A DNA stretch of 64,000 nucleotides from assembly GCA_025060615.1 (NCBI GenBank), contig JANXBS010000015.1, positions 49,027-113,026 of the forward strand. The letters are read 5' to 3'. This document shows positions 24,506 to 33,886 of this stretch, in pieces. The position numbers were made by a program, and so were the translations under genes. The stretch is from Anaerolineae bacterium. GTDB lineage: Bacteria; Chloroflexota; Anaerolineae; DUEN01. A model generated the notes under the pieces. The model saw only the letters and a program-made list of their open reading frames with translations. It had not been told where the DNA came from and did not search any database. Every line of letters begins with the position of its first letter. Positions within the stretch are counted from its first letter, which is position 1.

Positions 24506-26699
24506 CGGCCTCGATGCAAGCCGCGAGATCGCGCATAGAGAGCCCACCGCCCCGGGTCACCGCCAGCGTATCGCTCACGATGGGCTGTCCGATCGGATCT
24601 CTGGACGAGATCACGATCACAGGGATATCCCGGATGGACGGGTCTTGGCTCTTTTCCCGAAGCACCTGAAAGCCATCCATGCCCGGCAGAAGTAGGTCGA
24701 GGAGCATAGCATCAGGCCGGCGGATGCGCAGTAGGTCAAGGGCTCGCTGTCCATCGTTGGCGCGCAGCAAGCGGTAAGGGCGTTCCGCTGAGGCGATCAT
24801 GCGCGAGAAAAGCCGTACGACCTCCGGCTCATCGTCCACCAGCAGCACGCTTTTCACTCCTTCTCCCAGGCCCTCCAGCGCTGCCAGCAACATGCTGCGG
24901 CTAATTGGTTTTACGAGATAGCGCACCACGCCCAGCCGTCTGGCCGCTTCTTCCTCAGTGGGGATCCAGCAAGTGATGACCGGCGTCCCGTAGGGGAGAT
25001 CGGTCAGCCCATGGGTGGGGGCTTGTACCTCAGTTAGGGATAGGGCGTTGACGATCAGCGCCCGGGCCGGCAGACGATGGAGCTCTTGCCTGGCCTCTTC
25101 GAGGCTGCGCACCGGCGCGATCTCTGCGCCCTCGAGGTAATGTCGTAGCCGTCGCTGCAAAACCTCCCCTTGTTCCAATATCACAAAGCGAGGAGGTAAC
25201 TCGATAGGCGGGGCCTTGGAGCGCCGTACGCGCTCTTCATAGGGCTGGTAGGGATTGAACCAGCGTCGGGCGTCGCCAGCGCCGACCGAAGTGCTAGGCA
25301 GAGAGACCTGCAGGGGCAAGCTGAAGTAAAAGGTCGTGCCTACGCCCACCTGGCTTTCCAGCCACATCTTCCCCCCGTGCATCTCCACAAAGCGCTTGCT
25401 GATGCTCAAGCCCAGGCCGCTACCCCCGTGAACCCGTCGGATGGAGGCATCCAGCTGTTGGAAGGGCTCGAAGAGCTTCGCCTGCTTCTCCGGGGCGATG
25501 CCGGGACCGGTGTCGGCGACGCTGATGACGACGCAATCGCCCTTGCTCCAGGCCTTCACCTGGACGCCGCCGCGCTCAGTGAAGCGGCCGGCGTTGCTCA
25601 GCAGGTTCAGCACCACTTGGCGGATGCGCGTGCCGTCGCAGAAGATGGGAGGCAGATCCGCCGGCATCTCGATCTTCAGATATAGCCCCTTCGAATCGTA
25701 CAGGGCGCGCACGGCCGTCGCGGCCGCATCTACGATCTCACGCAAGGAGACCCACTCCTTGCTGAGCACCATCTTGCCGGCCTCCACCTGGCTCAGGTCC
25801 AGCACATCGTCCACCAAGCGGGCTAGGTGCTGGCTGTTGCGCTGGATAGCCGCGATGTCGGCCAACAAAGCCGGCGGCAACGCCTCGCCATACACTTGGG
25901 GGGCCTGCGTGATCATCTCGGCGAACCCGATGATCATGTTGAGAGGTGTGCGCAGCTCGTGGCTGACGTTGGCGACGAACTCCTCCTTAGCCCGGCGCGC
26001 CTCTTCCGCCACTTGATACATCGCCTTCAACCGATCGGAAAGCCTGGCCAGCTCGCGGTTGGCTTGGAGGAGGTCCTCTTTGACCTGTTCCAGCTCCAGT
26101 CGCTGGCTGCGCGCCTCTTCCATCTGCCTTTGGGCCTGTTGAAAGCTGAGAAGGGACCACTGCGCGATGGTGAACAGCGCGTGCGTCGCCGCCCAGCCCA
26201 GCAAGCCTGTCACCGCCCCGCCGGCCATAATCCCCAGGCCGTAAGACATCGATATGGGAGGGGCCAGCCATCCCTGGCAAAGCACCCAGGCAAGCGCGAT
26301 CACCCCGGCCTCAGTCAGCAGAGCGGCCGGCCAGCCCAGCGTGACGACGGACAGCAAGGGGAATAAAGAGAAGGCGAAGCCTAACATCGGCTCCTGAAGG
26401 AGGTAGATGGTCAGCAGGAGCAGGGCGCCTAACATTGCCTGCCAGACCACCTGGCCGAGCAGAAACCTCCTGGGGAGCAGCCAGAGGGCCAGGAAGGAGA
26501 GCGCGATGGCCAGGACGAGCGTGGGGATGGTGATCAGATCCGTCCGGCTCGGCGTCTTGGTCCAAATTGCGATCAGCAGGGCAGAGCAGATGCCAATGGT
26601 GGTCAGAATCAGGGTGCGCGCAGTGGCATACAGCATCTCCAGCGCGGAGCGAACGAAGTGAGGATCCGCCTTAGGCGAGGCGAGCAACCGATGCCACAT
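24438..26699 (-). CDS. Hybrid sensor histidine kinase with pseudo-receiver and receiver
   Basis: This 753-residue membrane protein has about six N-terminal transmembrane segments (about 25-180) and a coiled coil (about 185-240). The HisKA domain has FVANVSHELRTPLNMI (phospho-His247). The HATPase domain has N-box LNLLSNAGRF, G1 VADTGPGIAP and GSGLGLSISKRFVEMHGG. A receiver-like domain follows in which the phospho-Asp position is Asn (ALIVNALS), then a canonical receiver with VDDEPEVVRLF and LLDLLLPGMDGF. It autophosphorylates on His and passes phosphate to its own receiver and probably to the convergent regulator. No periplasmic sensor domain is evident, so the signal is likely sensed in or at the membrane. 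Confidence 0.9.
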   Translation of the reverse strand: MWHRLLASPKADPHFVRSALEMLYATARTLILTTIGICSALLIAIWTKTPSRTDLITIPTLVLAIALSFLALWLLPRRFLLGQVVWQAMLGALLLLTIYLLQEPMLGFAFSLFPLLSVVTLGWPAALLTEAGVIALAWVLCQGWLAPPISMSYGLGIMAGGAVTGLLGWAATHALFTIAQWSLLSFQQAQRQMEEARSQRLELEQVKEDLLQANRELARLSDRLKAMYQVAEEARRAKEEFVANVSHELRTPLNMIIGFAEMITQAPQVYGEALPPALLADIAAIQRNSQHLARLVDDVLDLSQVEAGKMVLSKEWVSLREIVDAAATAVRALYDSKGLYLKIEMPADLPPIFCDGTRIRQVVLNLLSNAGRFTERGGVQVKAWSKGDCVVISVADTGPGIAPEKQAKLFEPFQQLDASIRRVHGGSGLGLSISKRFVEMHGGKMWLESQVGVGTTFYFSLPLQVSLPSTSVGAGDARRWFNPYQPYEERVRRSKAPPIELPPRFVILEQGEVLQRRLRHYLEGAEIAPVRSLEEARQELHRLPARALIVNALSLTEVQAPTHGLTDLPYGTPVITCWIPTEEEAARRLGVVRYLVKPISRSMLLAALEGLGEGVKSVLLVDDEPEVVRLFSRMIASAERPYRLLRANDGQRALDLLRIRRPDAMLLDLLLPGMDGFQVLREKSQDPSIRDIPVIVISSRDPIGQPIVSDTLAVTRGGGLSMRDLAACIEAVSQALAPSARSGDRARAETQLV

Positions 26700-26750
26700 A
26701 GAGGCCCTCCACCTCCCAGCTAGGCTGCCCGAGCGCCTTCCGAAGACACC

Positions 26751-27545
26751 TTAGCGCGCCAACCAGCCGCCGTCTACAGGCACGATCGCGCCGTGCATGT
26801 AGTTGGATGCCTCCGACGCCAGAAACACGGCTGCGCCCTTGAGGTCATCTGGCTCTCCCCAACGGCCAGCCGGGATGCGGGCAAGGATGGCGGCGTAGCG
26901 TTGCGGATCACGGCGTAGCGGCTCCGTATTGCGGGTGACCATATAGCCGGGGGCGATGGCGTTGACGTTGATGCTCAGCGCCGCCCACTCGTTCGCCAAC
27001 AGCCGTGTTAGCCCGGCCAGCCCGCTTTTGCTAGCCGTATAGGACGGGACCAAAATGCCCCCTTGAAATGAGAGGACAGAGGCCACGTTGATGATCTTGC
27101 CACGGCTGTGGCCTACAGGGACGTCGGTACGGGATACGAAGTAGCGGGCGGCAGCCTGCGAAAGGAAAAAAGCCGATTTGAGGTTGACCTGCATCACGTC
27201 ATCCCAGTCAGCCTCAGAGAACTCCAGCGCGGGCGTGCGGCGGATGATTCCGGCGTTATTGACCAAGATGTCCAGTCTTCCCATAGCGCGGACAGCCTGC
27301 TCTATCAGCTCCTGGAGATCGGCTGGGCTGGTGCGCGCCAGGTCGGCCTGTAGGGGTAAAAAGCGGCGCCCCAGCGCCTCGACGGACGCTTGGGTCTCTT
27401 GATATGATTCCCGGTATACGCCGATGATATCGGCGCCGGCCTCGGCCAGCCCCAGCGCAATGGCTTGTCCCAGCCCGCTGCCGGGGCCGGTCACCATGGC
27501 CACCTTACCGTCTAATCGGAACCTGTCAAGGATTGCACCAGGCAT
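26751..27545 (-). CDS. SDR-family oxidoreductase, KduD-like
   Basis: This 264-residue classical short-chain dehydrogenase has the cofactor glycine motif VTGPGSGLGQAIA, NNAG (ILVNNAGIIRR), the catalytic Ser in NVASVLSFQGG, and Tyr/Lys in PSYTASKSG. The opening ILDRFRLDGKVAMVTG and the ending YMHGAIVPVDGGWLAR fit 2-deoxy-D-gluconate or gluconate 3/5-dehydrogenases (KduD, IdnO), which act in hexuronate breakdown. It is divergent from a GH4 glycosidase gene, which supports a sugar-acid role; the exact substrate is inferred. Confidence 0.88.
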   Translation of the reverse strand: MPGAILDRFRLDGKVAMVTGPGSGLGQAIALGLAEAGADIIGVYRESYQETQASVEALGRRFLPLQADLARTSPADLQELIEQAVRAMGRLDILVNNAGIIRRTPALEFSEADWDDVMQVNLKSAFFLSQAAARYFVSRTDVPVGHSRGKIINVASVLSFQGGILVPSYTASKSGLAGLTRLLANEWAALSINVNAIAPGYMVTRNTEPLRRDPQRYAAILARIPAGRWGEPDDLKGAAVFLASEASNYMHGAIVPVDGGWLAR

Positions 27546-27610
27546 GTTCGCTTGGATTGAGTTTCATTCGGCCAGACGAAAGCCAATAGCCTTCCGTAGC
27601 GCTTTCCTAA

Positions 27611-27640
27611 AGTATAACCTACAACCGATGAACCGTCTAA
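27611..27640 (-). promoter_or_regulatory. Possible promoter of the SDR gene
   Basis: On the minus strand TTAGAC and TATACT are 18 bases apart. The -35 is weak. Apart from this and the GH4 promoter, the 384-base gap between the divergent SDR and GH4 genes holds no recognisable gene. Confidence 0.3.
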
Positions 27641-27819
27641 CAGAGAGAAGGCCCCTTGCCTGCTTTCACTCAGCTTCCTTAAGGCCAAGCAAGGCGGGTG
27701 AAAGGCTAAAAAAGGATTCTGCGAAGGGAGTTCCCTGTGTGCCTCCCCTGTCAGCATGGGCGAAAGGCGCCCTGAAAATGCAATGGCAAATTGCGCATGT
27801 CCTCAACGGGAAAAGGAGT

Positions 27820-27848
27820 TTGACACCCCGGTGCCTGCGTGCTATGAT
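27820..27848 (+). promoter_or_regulatory. Strong promoter of the GH4 gene
   Basis: A perfect -35 TTGACA and -10 TATGAT (5 of 6) are 17 bases apart, about 80 bases before the start codon. Confidence 0.75.
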
Positions 27849-27929
27849 CCCAATGGGACTACTACAGCCAAGTTGTCGAGTGCTTTTAGATGTCTACTGC
27901 GGATTCCTTGATCTCAACACGGAGGATTC

Positions 27930-29285
27930 ATGCGTGCCACGAAGATCACTCTGATCGGGGCCGGCAGCACCAGCTTCGGCCTCAGCACGTTGCAGGATAT
28001 CTTCGCCTATGCGGACGCGCTGCAGGGTAGCACCATTGTCCTAGCTGACGTGAACGCTGAGAGCCTGGACCTGATGACGCGTGTGGCGCAGGGCATGAAC
28101 GCCGAGGCCAACGCCGGCCTCACCTTTGAGGGGACTACCGATTTGCGCGCGGCCCTGGACGGCGCCGAGTTCGTGATTGTCTCGGTGGCAGTGGATCGGA
28201 TCGAAACCTGGAAGAAGGACTGGGAGATCCCGCTCAAATACGGCGTGAAGCACGTGCTGGGCGAGAACGGCGGTCCTGGTGGGCTGAGCCATACCCTGCG
28301 CAGCGTGCGCCTGATGCTGGAAGTGGCCGACGTGATCGAAGAGGTGGCGCCGGACGCGCTGGTGCTCAACTTCACCAACCCGATGAGCCGAGTATGCCTG
28401 GCCCTGAAGCGGGCGACGTCGTTGCAGTGCGTCGGGCTGTGTCACCAGATCAGCGCCGGCTATCTGATCGTCGGCCAGGTGTTGGGGTTGATCGAAAAGC
28501 CCAGAAGCTGGGACGAGGCTCGCGCTCAAGTGGAGATGCTTCAGCAGAGGCTGGACATCAAGGCAGCCGGGCTCAACCATTTCACGTTCATCTACGATCT
28601 GCGAGACAATGAGACGGGCGAGGATTTGTACCCCGAGTTTAAGGAACGGCTAGCGATGATGCCGCCCGATTTTGAGCCGCTATCTCGACGTTTGTTCGAG
28701 GCGTTTGGGCTCTTCCCCGCCACAGGTGATGGACATGCCGGCGAGTACGTCTCCTTCGCCTGGGAGACGAGCGACCTGAAGGGATATGATTTCGACGGCT
28801 GGATGAGGCATGGTGAGGAGGTCAAAGCCAAGCTGCGACGGGCTGTGATGGGCGAGGGCTCCTTCCGCGAGTTTCTAGGTCGCACCTCTGGCGAGCGCGC
28901 CATCCCGATTATTGACGCCGTGTTGCACAACAAGAACCAATACGAGCAGGCGCTGAACATTCCCAATCGCGGGTGCATCCCAGGCTTGCCGGATTGGGCC
29001 ATCGTCGAGGTGCCGGGCGTCGTCAGCGGCGCGGGGATCAACGGGCTGCAAGTACCTGAGCTGCCGCCAGGGATCACAGCGCTGTTGGCCCAGCAAGTGG
29101 CAATACAGGACCTGGCAGTAGAGGCAGCGATCCATGGCGATCGCCAGGCGGCTTTGCAGGCGCTGCTGCTCGACCCGGTGGTGTCCAGCTACGAAGCCGC
29201 AGTGAAAATGCTAGATGAGCTGCTGACCGTTCACGCGCCATATCTGCCGCAATTCCGGCCGTGGGCCAACCGGGTTGCAGTGTAG
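27930..29285 (+). CDS. Glycoside hydrolase family 4 (NAD- and metal-dependent)
   Basis: This 451-residue cytoplasmic enzyme of family GH4 cleaves alpha- or beta-glycosides (galactosides, glucosides, galacturonides) by an oxidation-elimination mechanism using NAD+ and a divalent metal. Motifs seen: the Rossmann start KITLIGAGSTSFGLSTLQDI, GENGGPGGLSHTLRSV, VLNFTNPMSRVCLA and the metal-binding GLCHQ. The catalytic region around H(AGEYV) (GDGHAGEYVSF) is present. The 451-residue length is typical. It has its own promoter; the next small gene follows four bases after its stop. Confidence 0.92.
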   Translation: MRATKITLIGAGSTSFGLSTLQDIFAYADALQGSTIVLADVNAESLDLMTRVAQGMNAEANAGLTFEGTTDLRAALDGAEFVIVSVAVDRIETWKKDWEIPLKYGVKHVLGENGGPGGLSHTLRSVRLMLEVADVIEEVAPDALVLNFTNPMSRVCLALKRATSLQCVGLCHQISAGYLIVGQVLGLIEKPRSWDEARAQVEMLQQRLDIKAAGLNHFTFIYDLRDNETGEDLYPEFKERLAMMPPDFEPLSRRLFEAFGLFPATGDGHAGEYVSFAWETSDLKGYDFDGWMRHGEEVKAKLRRAVMGEGSFREFLGRTSGERAIPIIDAVLHNKNQYEQALNIPNRGCIPGLPDWAIVEVPGVVSGAGINGLQVPELPPGITALLAQQVAIQDLAVEAAIHGDRQAALQALLLDPVVSSYEAAVKMLDELLTVHAPYLPQFRPWANRVAV

Positions 29286-29289
29286 CAGC

Positions 29290-29802
29290 ATGGGTTTTGA
29301 GGCGATGACGAATGCCGCTACTGCGCGTAGGAGACGGCGTTGGTCTCGGATCAAGCGTAAGCCCTGGGAGCCTTACGAGGGTCGCGTCCCTTACGGCAGC
29401 CGATTGGCACAGGCACTGCATTTGAGTCCCATGGTAGTGGAGGCACTCATGGCCTTTGGCGAGGCGCGCTGGCCTCGCCGTTTCTGGGCCCCCTGGCGCC
29501 GCCGCTTTGAGATCTACTTTGAAAGCCGCGACGAGGACCGCACGGGCAAGTTCGTTTGGTATGTAGTCTCACGCGTTGGCTGGCAAGACCGTCAAGGGAA
29601 GCCATTGCAACGGGACTATTATCCTGTGGAACTGCGCTTCTCCACCCGTCAAGATCAGCCGGCCGTCTTTGAGGTCATGGGGCATACGGCGTATCTCAAC
29701 CGGCTGTCGCTAGAGAAGGTGTTACAGAAGCTCTTAGAGGAAGAGGTCCAGCCACGTCGGATGGATGAGGAGCGCTTTCGGGAGATGAAGCGCCTAGTAT
29801 GA
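29290..29802 (+). CDS. Basic hypothetical protein downstream of GH4
   Basis: This protein of about 170 residues, rich in Arg and Trp near the N-terminus (RRRRRWSRIKRKPWEPYEG), has later strands (RFEIYFESRDEDRTGKFVWY) and a helical acidic end. I do not recognise a family. There is no signal peptide. It lies directly behind the GH4 gene, and a strong promoter for the next operon follows just after it, so it probably shares the GH4 transcript. Three in-frame ATGs (29275, 29290, 29305) are possible; none has a clear ribosome site. Confidence 0.6.
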   Translation: MGFEAMTNAATARRRRRWSRIKRKPWEPYEGRVPYGSRLAQALHLSPMVVEALMAFGEARWPRRFWAPWRRRFEIYFESRDEDRTGKFVWYVVSRVGWQDRQGKPLQRDYYPVELRFSTRQDQPAVFEVMGHTAYLNRLSLEKVLQKLLEEEVQPRRMDEERFREMKRLV

Positions 29803-29818
29803 TCGACATCGAGGTAGA

Positions 29819-29847
29819 TTGACACGACCGTCTGGCTGATGTATATT
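29819..29847 (+). promoter_or_regulatory. Strong promoter of the BMP-type ABC operon
   Basis: A perfect -35 TTGACA and -10 TATATT (5 of 6) are separated by 17 bases, about 47 bases upstream of the lipoprotein start. Confidence 0.75.
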
Positions 29848-29894
29848 CCTTAGCGGCGCTATTTGAGATATTTTGCTCAAAAGAGGAGGAGGTC

Positions 29895-31163
29895 ATGATG
29901 GGTAGAAACCGTGTTCTAGCGCTGCTTGGGTTGTGGGTCGCGTTAAGCATAGCCCTGAGCGCATGTCAACCCATGGCGACACCGGCGGCTCCGCCACCTG
30001 CTGAGAAAGCCGTTGAGACGCCCACTCCGACACCCGTTCCTGCCGAGGCCATATCACCCACACCTGAGAAATTCGTCTTTGGCCTAATATTGGTTGGCCC
30101 GAAGGATGATCGCGGTTGGAGCCAGGCGCATTGGGAAGCTGCTCAGTACGTGCTGGAGAAATTGCCAAATACCGAGCTTGTCTGGATTGACAAGGTTAAC
30201 TCGGCTGATCGCCCTGGCGTCACAGTGGAGCAGATCGCCGATGACTTCGCCGCCAAAGGGGCTAAGGTGATCTTCACCACTTCGGCTGAGTTCAAAGACG
30301 GCACAAACAACGCGGCGAAGGCACACCCTGATATCGTCTTCATCCATATCTCCGGCGACGCGGTGTTGACCGGCGAGGCACCGCCAAACGTGGGCAACAT
30401 CATGGGACGAATGGAATATGGCAAGATGATCGCCGGCTGCGCAGCTGCTCTGACCACGGCAACCGGCAAGCTCGGCTACCTAGGCCCTCTGATTGATGCG
30501 GAGACGCGTCGGCTGGTCAATAGCACCTACCTCGGCGCTAGATACTGTTGGGAGCACTACCGCCAGAAAGATCCTAAGGACCTCAGCTTCACCGTCACTT
30601 GGATCGGCTTCTGGTTCAACATCCCCGGCGTCACCCTGGATCCGACTCAGGTGGCCAACGATTTCTTCAACGCCGGCGTAGATGTAGTGCTCTCCGGTAT
30701 TGACACCACGGAAGCGCTGGTGGTGGCCGGTCAGCGGGCGGCCGCCGGCGAACGTGTCTTCGCTGTGCCTTATGACTATGCCGGCGCGTGCGCTCAGGCG
30801 GAGGAGGTATGCCTGGGCGTTCCCTACTTCAACTGGGGGCCGGCCTACCTGAAAACCGTAAAGGCCGTCCAAGAGGGAACTTGGAAGCAGTCATGGGATT
30901 GGAACGGCCCGGATTGGCAAGACCTCAACAACCGTGACACCAGCGCCGTGGGCTGGGTAGACGGTAAGGCGCTGACGGAGGAAAACAAGGCGCTGTTGCG
31001 TCAATTCATCGCCGGACTGGCCGATGGCAGCATCGTCCTCTTCAAAGGCCCGCTGAACTATCAAGACGGCACCGTCTACTTAAAGGACGGAGAGGTGGCT
31101 ACGGATCGACAGATCTGGTATACGGAACAGCTGCTGGAGGGCATTATCGGCCCATCCAGGTGA
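29895..31163 (+). CDS. BMP-family ABC transporter substrate-binding lipoprotein
   Basis: This 422-residue lipoprotein has a short positive N-terminus, a hydrophobic stretch and a lipobox ALSAC. A Thr/Pro-rich linker (about 35-55) typical of Chloroflexota follows. The BMP/PnrA (Med/YufN) fold runs from VFGLILVGPKDDRGWSQAH to the end, with MEYGKMIAGC and KLGYLGPL. The family binds purine nucleosides or simple ligands for ABC import. GAGGAGG precedes two consecutive ATGs. The ATPase and two permeases follow after a hairpin terminator. Confidence 0.9.
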   Translation: MMGRNRVLALLGLWVALSIALSACQPMATPAAPPPAEKAVETPTPTPVPAEAISPTPEKFVFGLILVGPKDDRGWSQAHWEAAQYVLEKLPNTELVWIDKVNSADRPGVTVEQIADDFAAKGAKVIFTTSAEFKDGTNNAAKAHPDIVFIHISGDAVLTGEAPPNVGNIMGRMEYGKMIAGCAAALTTATGKLGYLGPLIDAETRRLVNSTYLGARYCWEHYRQKDPKDLSFTVTWIGFWFNIPGVTLDPTQVANDFFNAGVDVVLSGIDTTEALVVAGQRAAAGERVFAVPYDYAGACAQAEEVCLGVPYFNWGPAYLKTVKAVQEGTWKQSWDWNGPDWQDLNNRDTSAVGWVDGKALTEENKALLRQFIAGLADGSIVLFKGPLNYQDGTVYLKDGEVATDRQIWYTEQLLEGIIGPSR

Positions 31164-31228
31164 GGGGGCGATTTCTGGCTTAACAGTGCACGAGGGCGCC
31201 TGTTGAGATTGGCGCAACGGAGCTCTTT

Positions 31229-31261
31229 AAGAGGGAGGGGCCGAAGCCCTTCCCTCTTTTT
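31229..31261 (+). terminator. Intra-operon intrinsic terminator after the BMP gene
   Basis: AAGAGGGAGGGG pairs with CCCTTCCCTCTT (12 bp, one G-U pair) around a 6-base loop, followed by TTTTT. It lies between the binding-protein gene and the ATPase gene. Confidence 0.8.
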
Positions 31262-31349
31262 GCGAGTTCAGCGGCAAACGGCGCTGCCCTTTGGGGGTTC
31301 AGTCCGAGCACATGCCCCGACGGCTCCTGAAGCCAGGCGGGGAGGTTGC

Positions 31350-32816
31350 ATGAGGGTTGAGCTGATAGACATCCATAAACGTTTTGGGCCGGTGCGTGCC
31401 AACGATGGCATCACCCTGACCATCGAAGGCGGGATAATTCAGGGCTTACTGGGCGAAAACGGTGCGGGCAAGAGCACGCTGATGAAAGTGCTCTCTGGCT
31501 TTATCCAGGCCGATCAGGGCGAGATACGGCTGGATGGCCGTCCGGTCCGTTTCACCTCACCGGCCGACGCGCTACGCCAGGGCATCGGCATGTTGCATCA
31601 GGATCCGCTGGACTTCCCTCCACTGCGCGTGCTCGACAACTTCCTGCTGGGAAGCGGCTCTGGCCTCTGGCAGCGCCGACGCGCCGCCCGCCGCGACTTC
31701 GTTGAGCTGTGCGCGCAGTTCGGCTTCGACCTCGATCCGGAGGCTTACGTCTTCGAGTTGACCGTAGGCGAGCGCCAGCAACTGGAAATTTTGCGCCTGC
31801 TATGGCTAGGTGCGCGCGTGTTGATCCTAGACGAACCTACTACCGGCATCTCGGCTCCCCAAAAGGCCAAGCTGTTCGCCACGCTGCGACGCTTGGCCGC
31901 GCAGGGCAAAACAATCATCTTCGTTTCGCACAAGCTGGAAGAGGTCGAAGAGCTGTGTGACCGCGTGGCCGTGCTGCGTCATGGGCGCGTAGCCGGCGAA
32001 GCGATGCCGCCTTATGTCACCGAAAGGCTTGTGCAGATGATGTTCGGACAGCCGCTGACGGTAGGAGCCCGCCCTCGGATAGATTTAGGCCCGCCAGTGT
32101 TAGAGCTCGAGCACGTAACGCTCGCCGATCACCGTCTAACCGTTACGGACCTCTCCCTGAAGGTGCACGCGGGTGAAGTCGTCGGATTGGCCGGCCTGGA
32201 GGGCTCTGGACAACATCTGCTGCTGCAGGTGTGCGCTGGGCTGCTTCGCCCGAGCGCCGGGCGAGTGCGCATCGGCGGGGTGGACCTGACGCATCAGCCG
32301 TATCGTCGCTTTCTGGAGGCCGGCGTCGCCTACATGCCAGCCGATCGCCTGGGCGAGGGGCTGGTCGCTGGCCTCACCATTGCAGAGCATCTGATCCTGG
32401 CATGTCGGGAGAAGCAACCTGTGGTGATTGACTGGAAGGCAGCGCACCGCGCAGCCATGGAGCGCATTGGTGAGTTTCACATTAAGGGAGAGCCCTCTTC
32501 GCGCGTGGAAGCGCTCTCGGGGGGGAATCAGCAGCGCATGTTGCTGGCACTGTTGCCGCCGAACTTGCGTTTGCTGGTCCTTGAACACCCGACGCGCGGC
32601 TTGGATGCGGAATCCACGCTGTACGTTTGGGAGAAGCTGCTGGAACGTCGCCGGCAGGGCACGGCCATCATCTTCGCCTCGGCAGATTTGGACGAAATCC
32701 TGCAATACAGCGATCGCGTCCTGGTCTTCTTTGGAGGGCGCGTTACAGAGGCTTTGCATGCTGCTGAGACAAATGCGGAACAGTTGGGATACCTTATTGG
32801 AGGTAAGCAGCAGTGA
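31350..32816 (+). CDS. ABC transporter ATP-binding protein with two NBDs (YufO/NupO-type)
   Basis: This cytoplasmic double ATPase of the simple-sugar/nucleoside class has 488 residues. Domain 1 has Walker A GENGAGKST, a signature LTVGERQQLEIL and Walker B LILDEPTTGIS. Domain 2 has a degenerate Walker A (GLEGSGQHLLLQ), signature LSGGNQQRMLL and Walker B LLVLEHPTRGLD. The degenerate second Walker A is usual in this class. The start chosen has GGGAGG just upstream; a longer open frame back to 31203 runs through the terminator and is unlikely to be coding. It overlaps the next permease (GTGA). Confidence 0.93.
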   Translation: MRVELIDIHKRFGPVRANDGITLTIEGGIIQGLLGENGAGKSTLMKVLSGFIQADQGEIRLDGRPVRFTSPADALRQGIGMLHQDPLDFPPLRVLDNFLLGSGSGLWQRRRAARRDFVELCAQFGFDLDPEAYVFELTVGERQQLEILRLLWLGARVLILDEPTTGISAPQKAKLFATLRRLAAQGKTIIFVSHKLEEVEELCDRVAVLRHGRVAGEAMPPYVTERLVQMMFGQPLTVGARPRIDLGPPVLELEHVTLADHRLTVTDLSLKVHAGEVVGLAGLEGSGQHLLLQVCAGLLRPSAGRVRIGGVDLTHQPYRRFLEAGVAYMPADRLGEGLVAGLTIAEHLILACREKQPVVIDWKAAHRAAMERIGEFHIKGEPSSRVEALSGGNQQRMLLALLPPNLRLLVLEHPTRGLDAESTLYVWEKLLERRRQGTAIIFASADLDEILQYSDRVLVFFGGRVTEALHAAETNAEQLGYLIGGKQQ

Positions 32817-33865
32817 CTGAGGTATGGCAGAACCAGATCAGGCGAGCGCTCCTGGCCCTCGCGCCGATTGCGCTGGCGTTAGGTTTTACAGGGGGCATCC
32901 TCGTCTTGGCTGGAGCGCCGCCCCTGCTTACGTACGAGAAGCTGATCATGGGCTCCTTGGGCACGGCAGTCAAGCGCGCCGATGTGTTGGTCATCTGGGT
33001 CTCACTGGCCACCTGCGCGGCGGGACTGCTCGTCACCTTTACGGCCGGCCAATGGAATATTGGCGTCGAAGGGCAGATTGTGTTGGGCGCGATCTTCGCT
33101 ACATGGGCTGGTCGCGTCCTACTGGAACAGCCGGGGGCCGTTGCGATCCCGGCGATGGTGGGATGGGGGCTGGTGGGCGGAGCGTTCTGGGGATTGCTAG
33201 TGGGCTTGCTCAAGATCTATGGCAGGGTGCACGAGATCTTCGGCGGCCTAGGGTTGAATTTCGTCGCCACGGCGCTCAACATCTATCTGATCTTCGGGCC
33301 TTGGAAGCAGAGGACCGGTGGCACGCTCAGCGGCACAACGATATTTCCGGAGTCGCTCTGGCTGCCGACATTGCCCGGCCTGCGCCTGAGCATCCTTTCG
33401 ATCGTCATCGCGCTGGTGATCGTGAGCGCGGTGTCCTTGTCGCTGCGTGGAACGGTGTGGGGGCTTCAGCTTAAAGCGGTTGGGCAGAATATCCGCAGCG
33501 CCTACATCCTAGGGCTTCCAACGCAACGCCTGATGCTGAGCGCGTTCATTGTATGCGGTGCCTGTGCTGGGCTGGTGGGCGCGTATCTAGTTGTCGGCGT
33601 ACACCATCGTCTGGTCCCCAGCATCTCCTCGGGATATGGGTTCCTGTCCATTCTCATCGTTTTGTTATCCGGATTTCGGGCGTTGTGGACGGCGCCCATC
33701 GCCCTGTTTTTCGCGGCGGTGAATATTGGCAGCACAGCATTGCAATTGGATCTTCAGTTGGATGCCTCGTTAGGAGGCGTGTTGCAGAGCGCGATCGTGT
33801 TGGCGGTGGTGCTGATGCAGGGGGTGCGCGAGAGGTACTTGGACGCGCGCGCGCGCCCCTCATGA
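32813..33865 (+). CDS. ABC transporter permease, BMP-system subunit 1 (YufP-type)
   Basis: This 350-residue membrane subunit has about nine hydrophobic segments. It carries the BPD_transp_2 motif FTAGQWNIGVEGQIVLGA and the IFGGLGLNFVATALNIYL region. It starts at GTG overlapping the ATPase stop, so it is coupled. With the next permease it forms a heterodimeric channel for nucleosides or related small molecules. The end LDARARPS leads directly into the next gene. Confidence 0.92.
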   Translation: MTEVWQNQIRRALLALAPIALALGFTGGILVLAGAPPLLTYEKLIMGSLGTAVKRADVLVIWVSLATCAAGLLVTFTAGQWNIGVEGQIVLGAIFATWAGRVLLEQPGAVAIPAMVGWGLVGGAFWGLLVGLLKIYGRVHEIFGGLGLNFVATALNIYLIFGPWKQRTGGTLSGTTIFPESLWLPTLPGLRLSILSIVIALVIVSAVSLSLRGTVWGLQLKAVGQNIRSAYILGLPTQRLMLSAFIVCGACAGLVGAYLVVGVHHRLVPSISSGYGFLSILIVLLSGFRALWTAPIALFFAAVNIGSTALQLDLQLDASLGGVLQSAIVLAVVLMQGVRERYLDARARPS

Positions 33866-33886
33866 GGGATGAAAGGGAGAAAAGAA

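Noticed and set aside
31203..31349. Longer start for the BMP-operon ATPase
   Set aside because: It would translate through an intrinsic terminator; the ATG at 31350 has a ribosome site and matches family N-termini.
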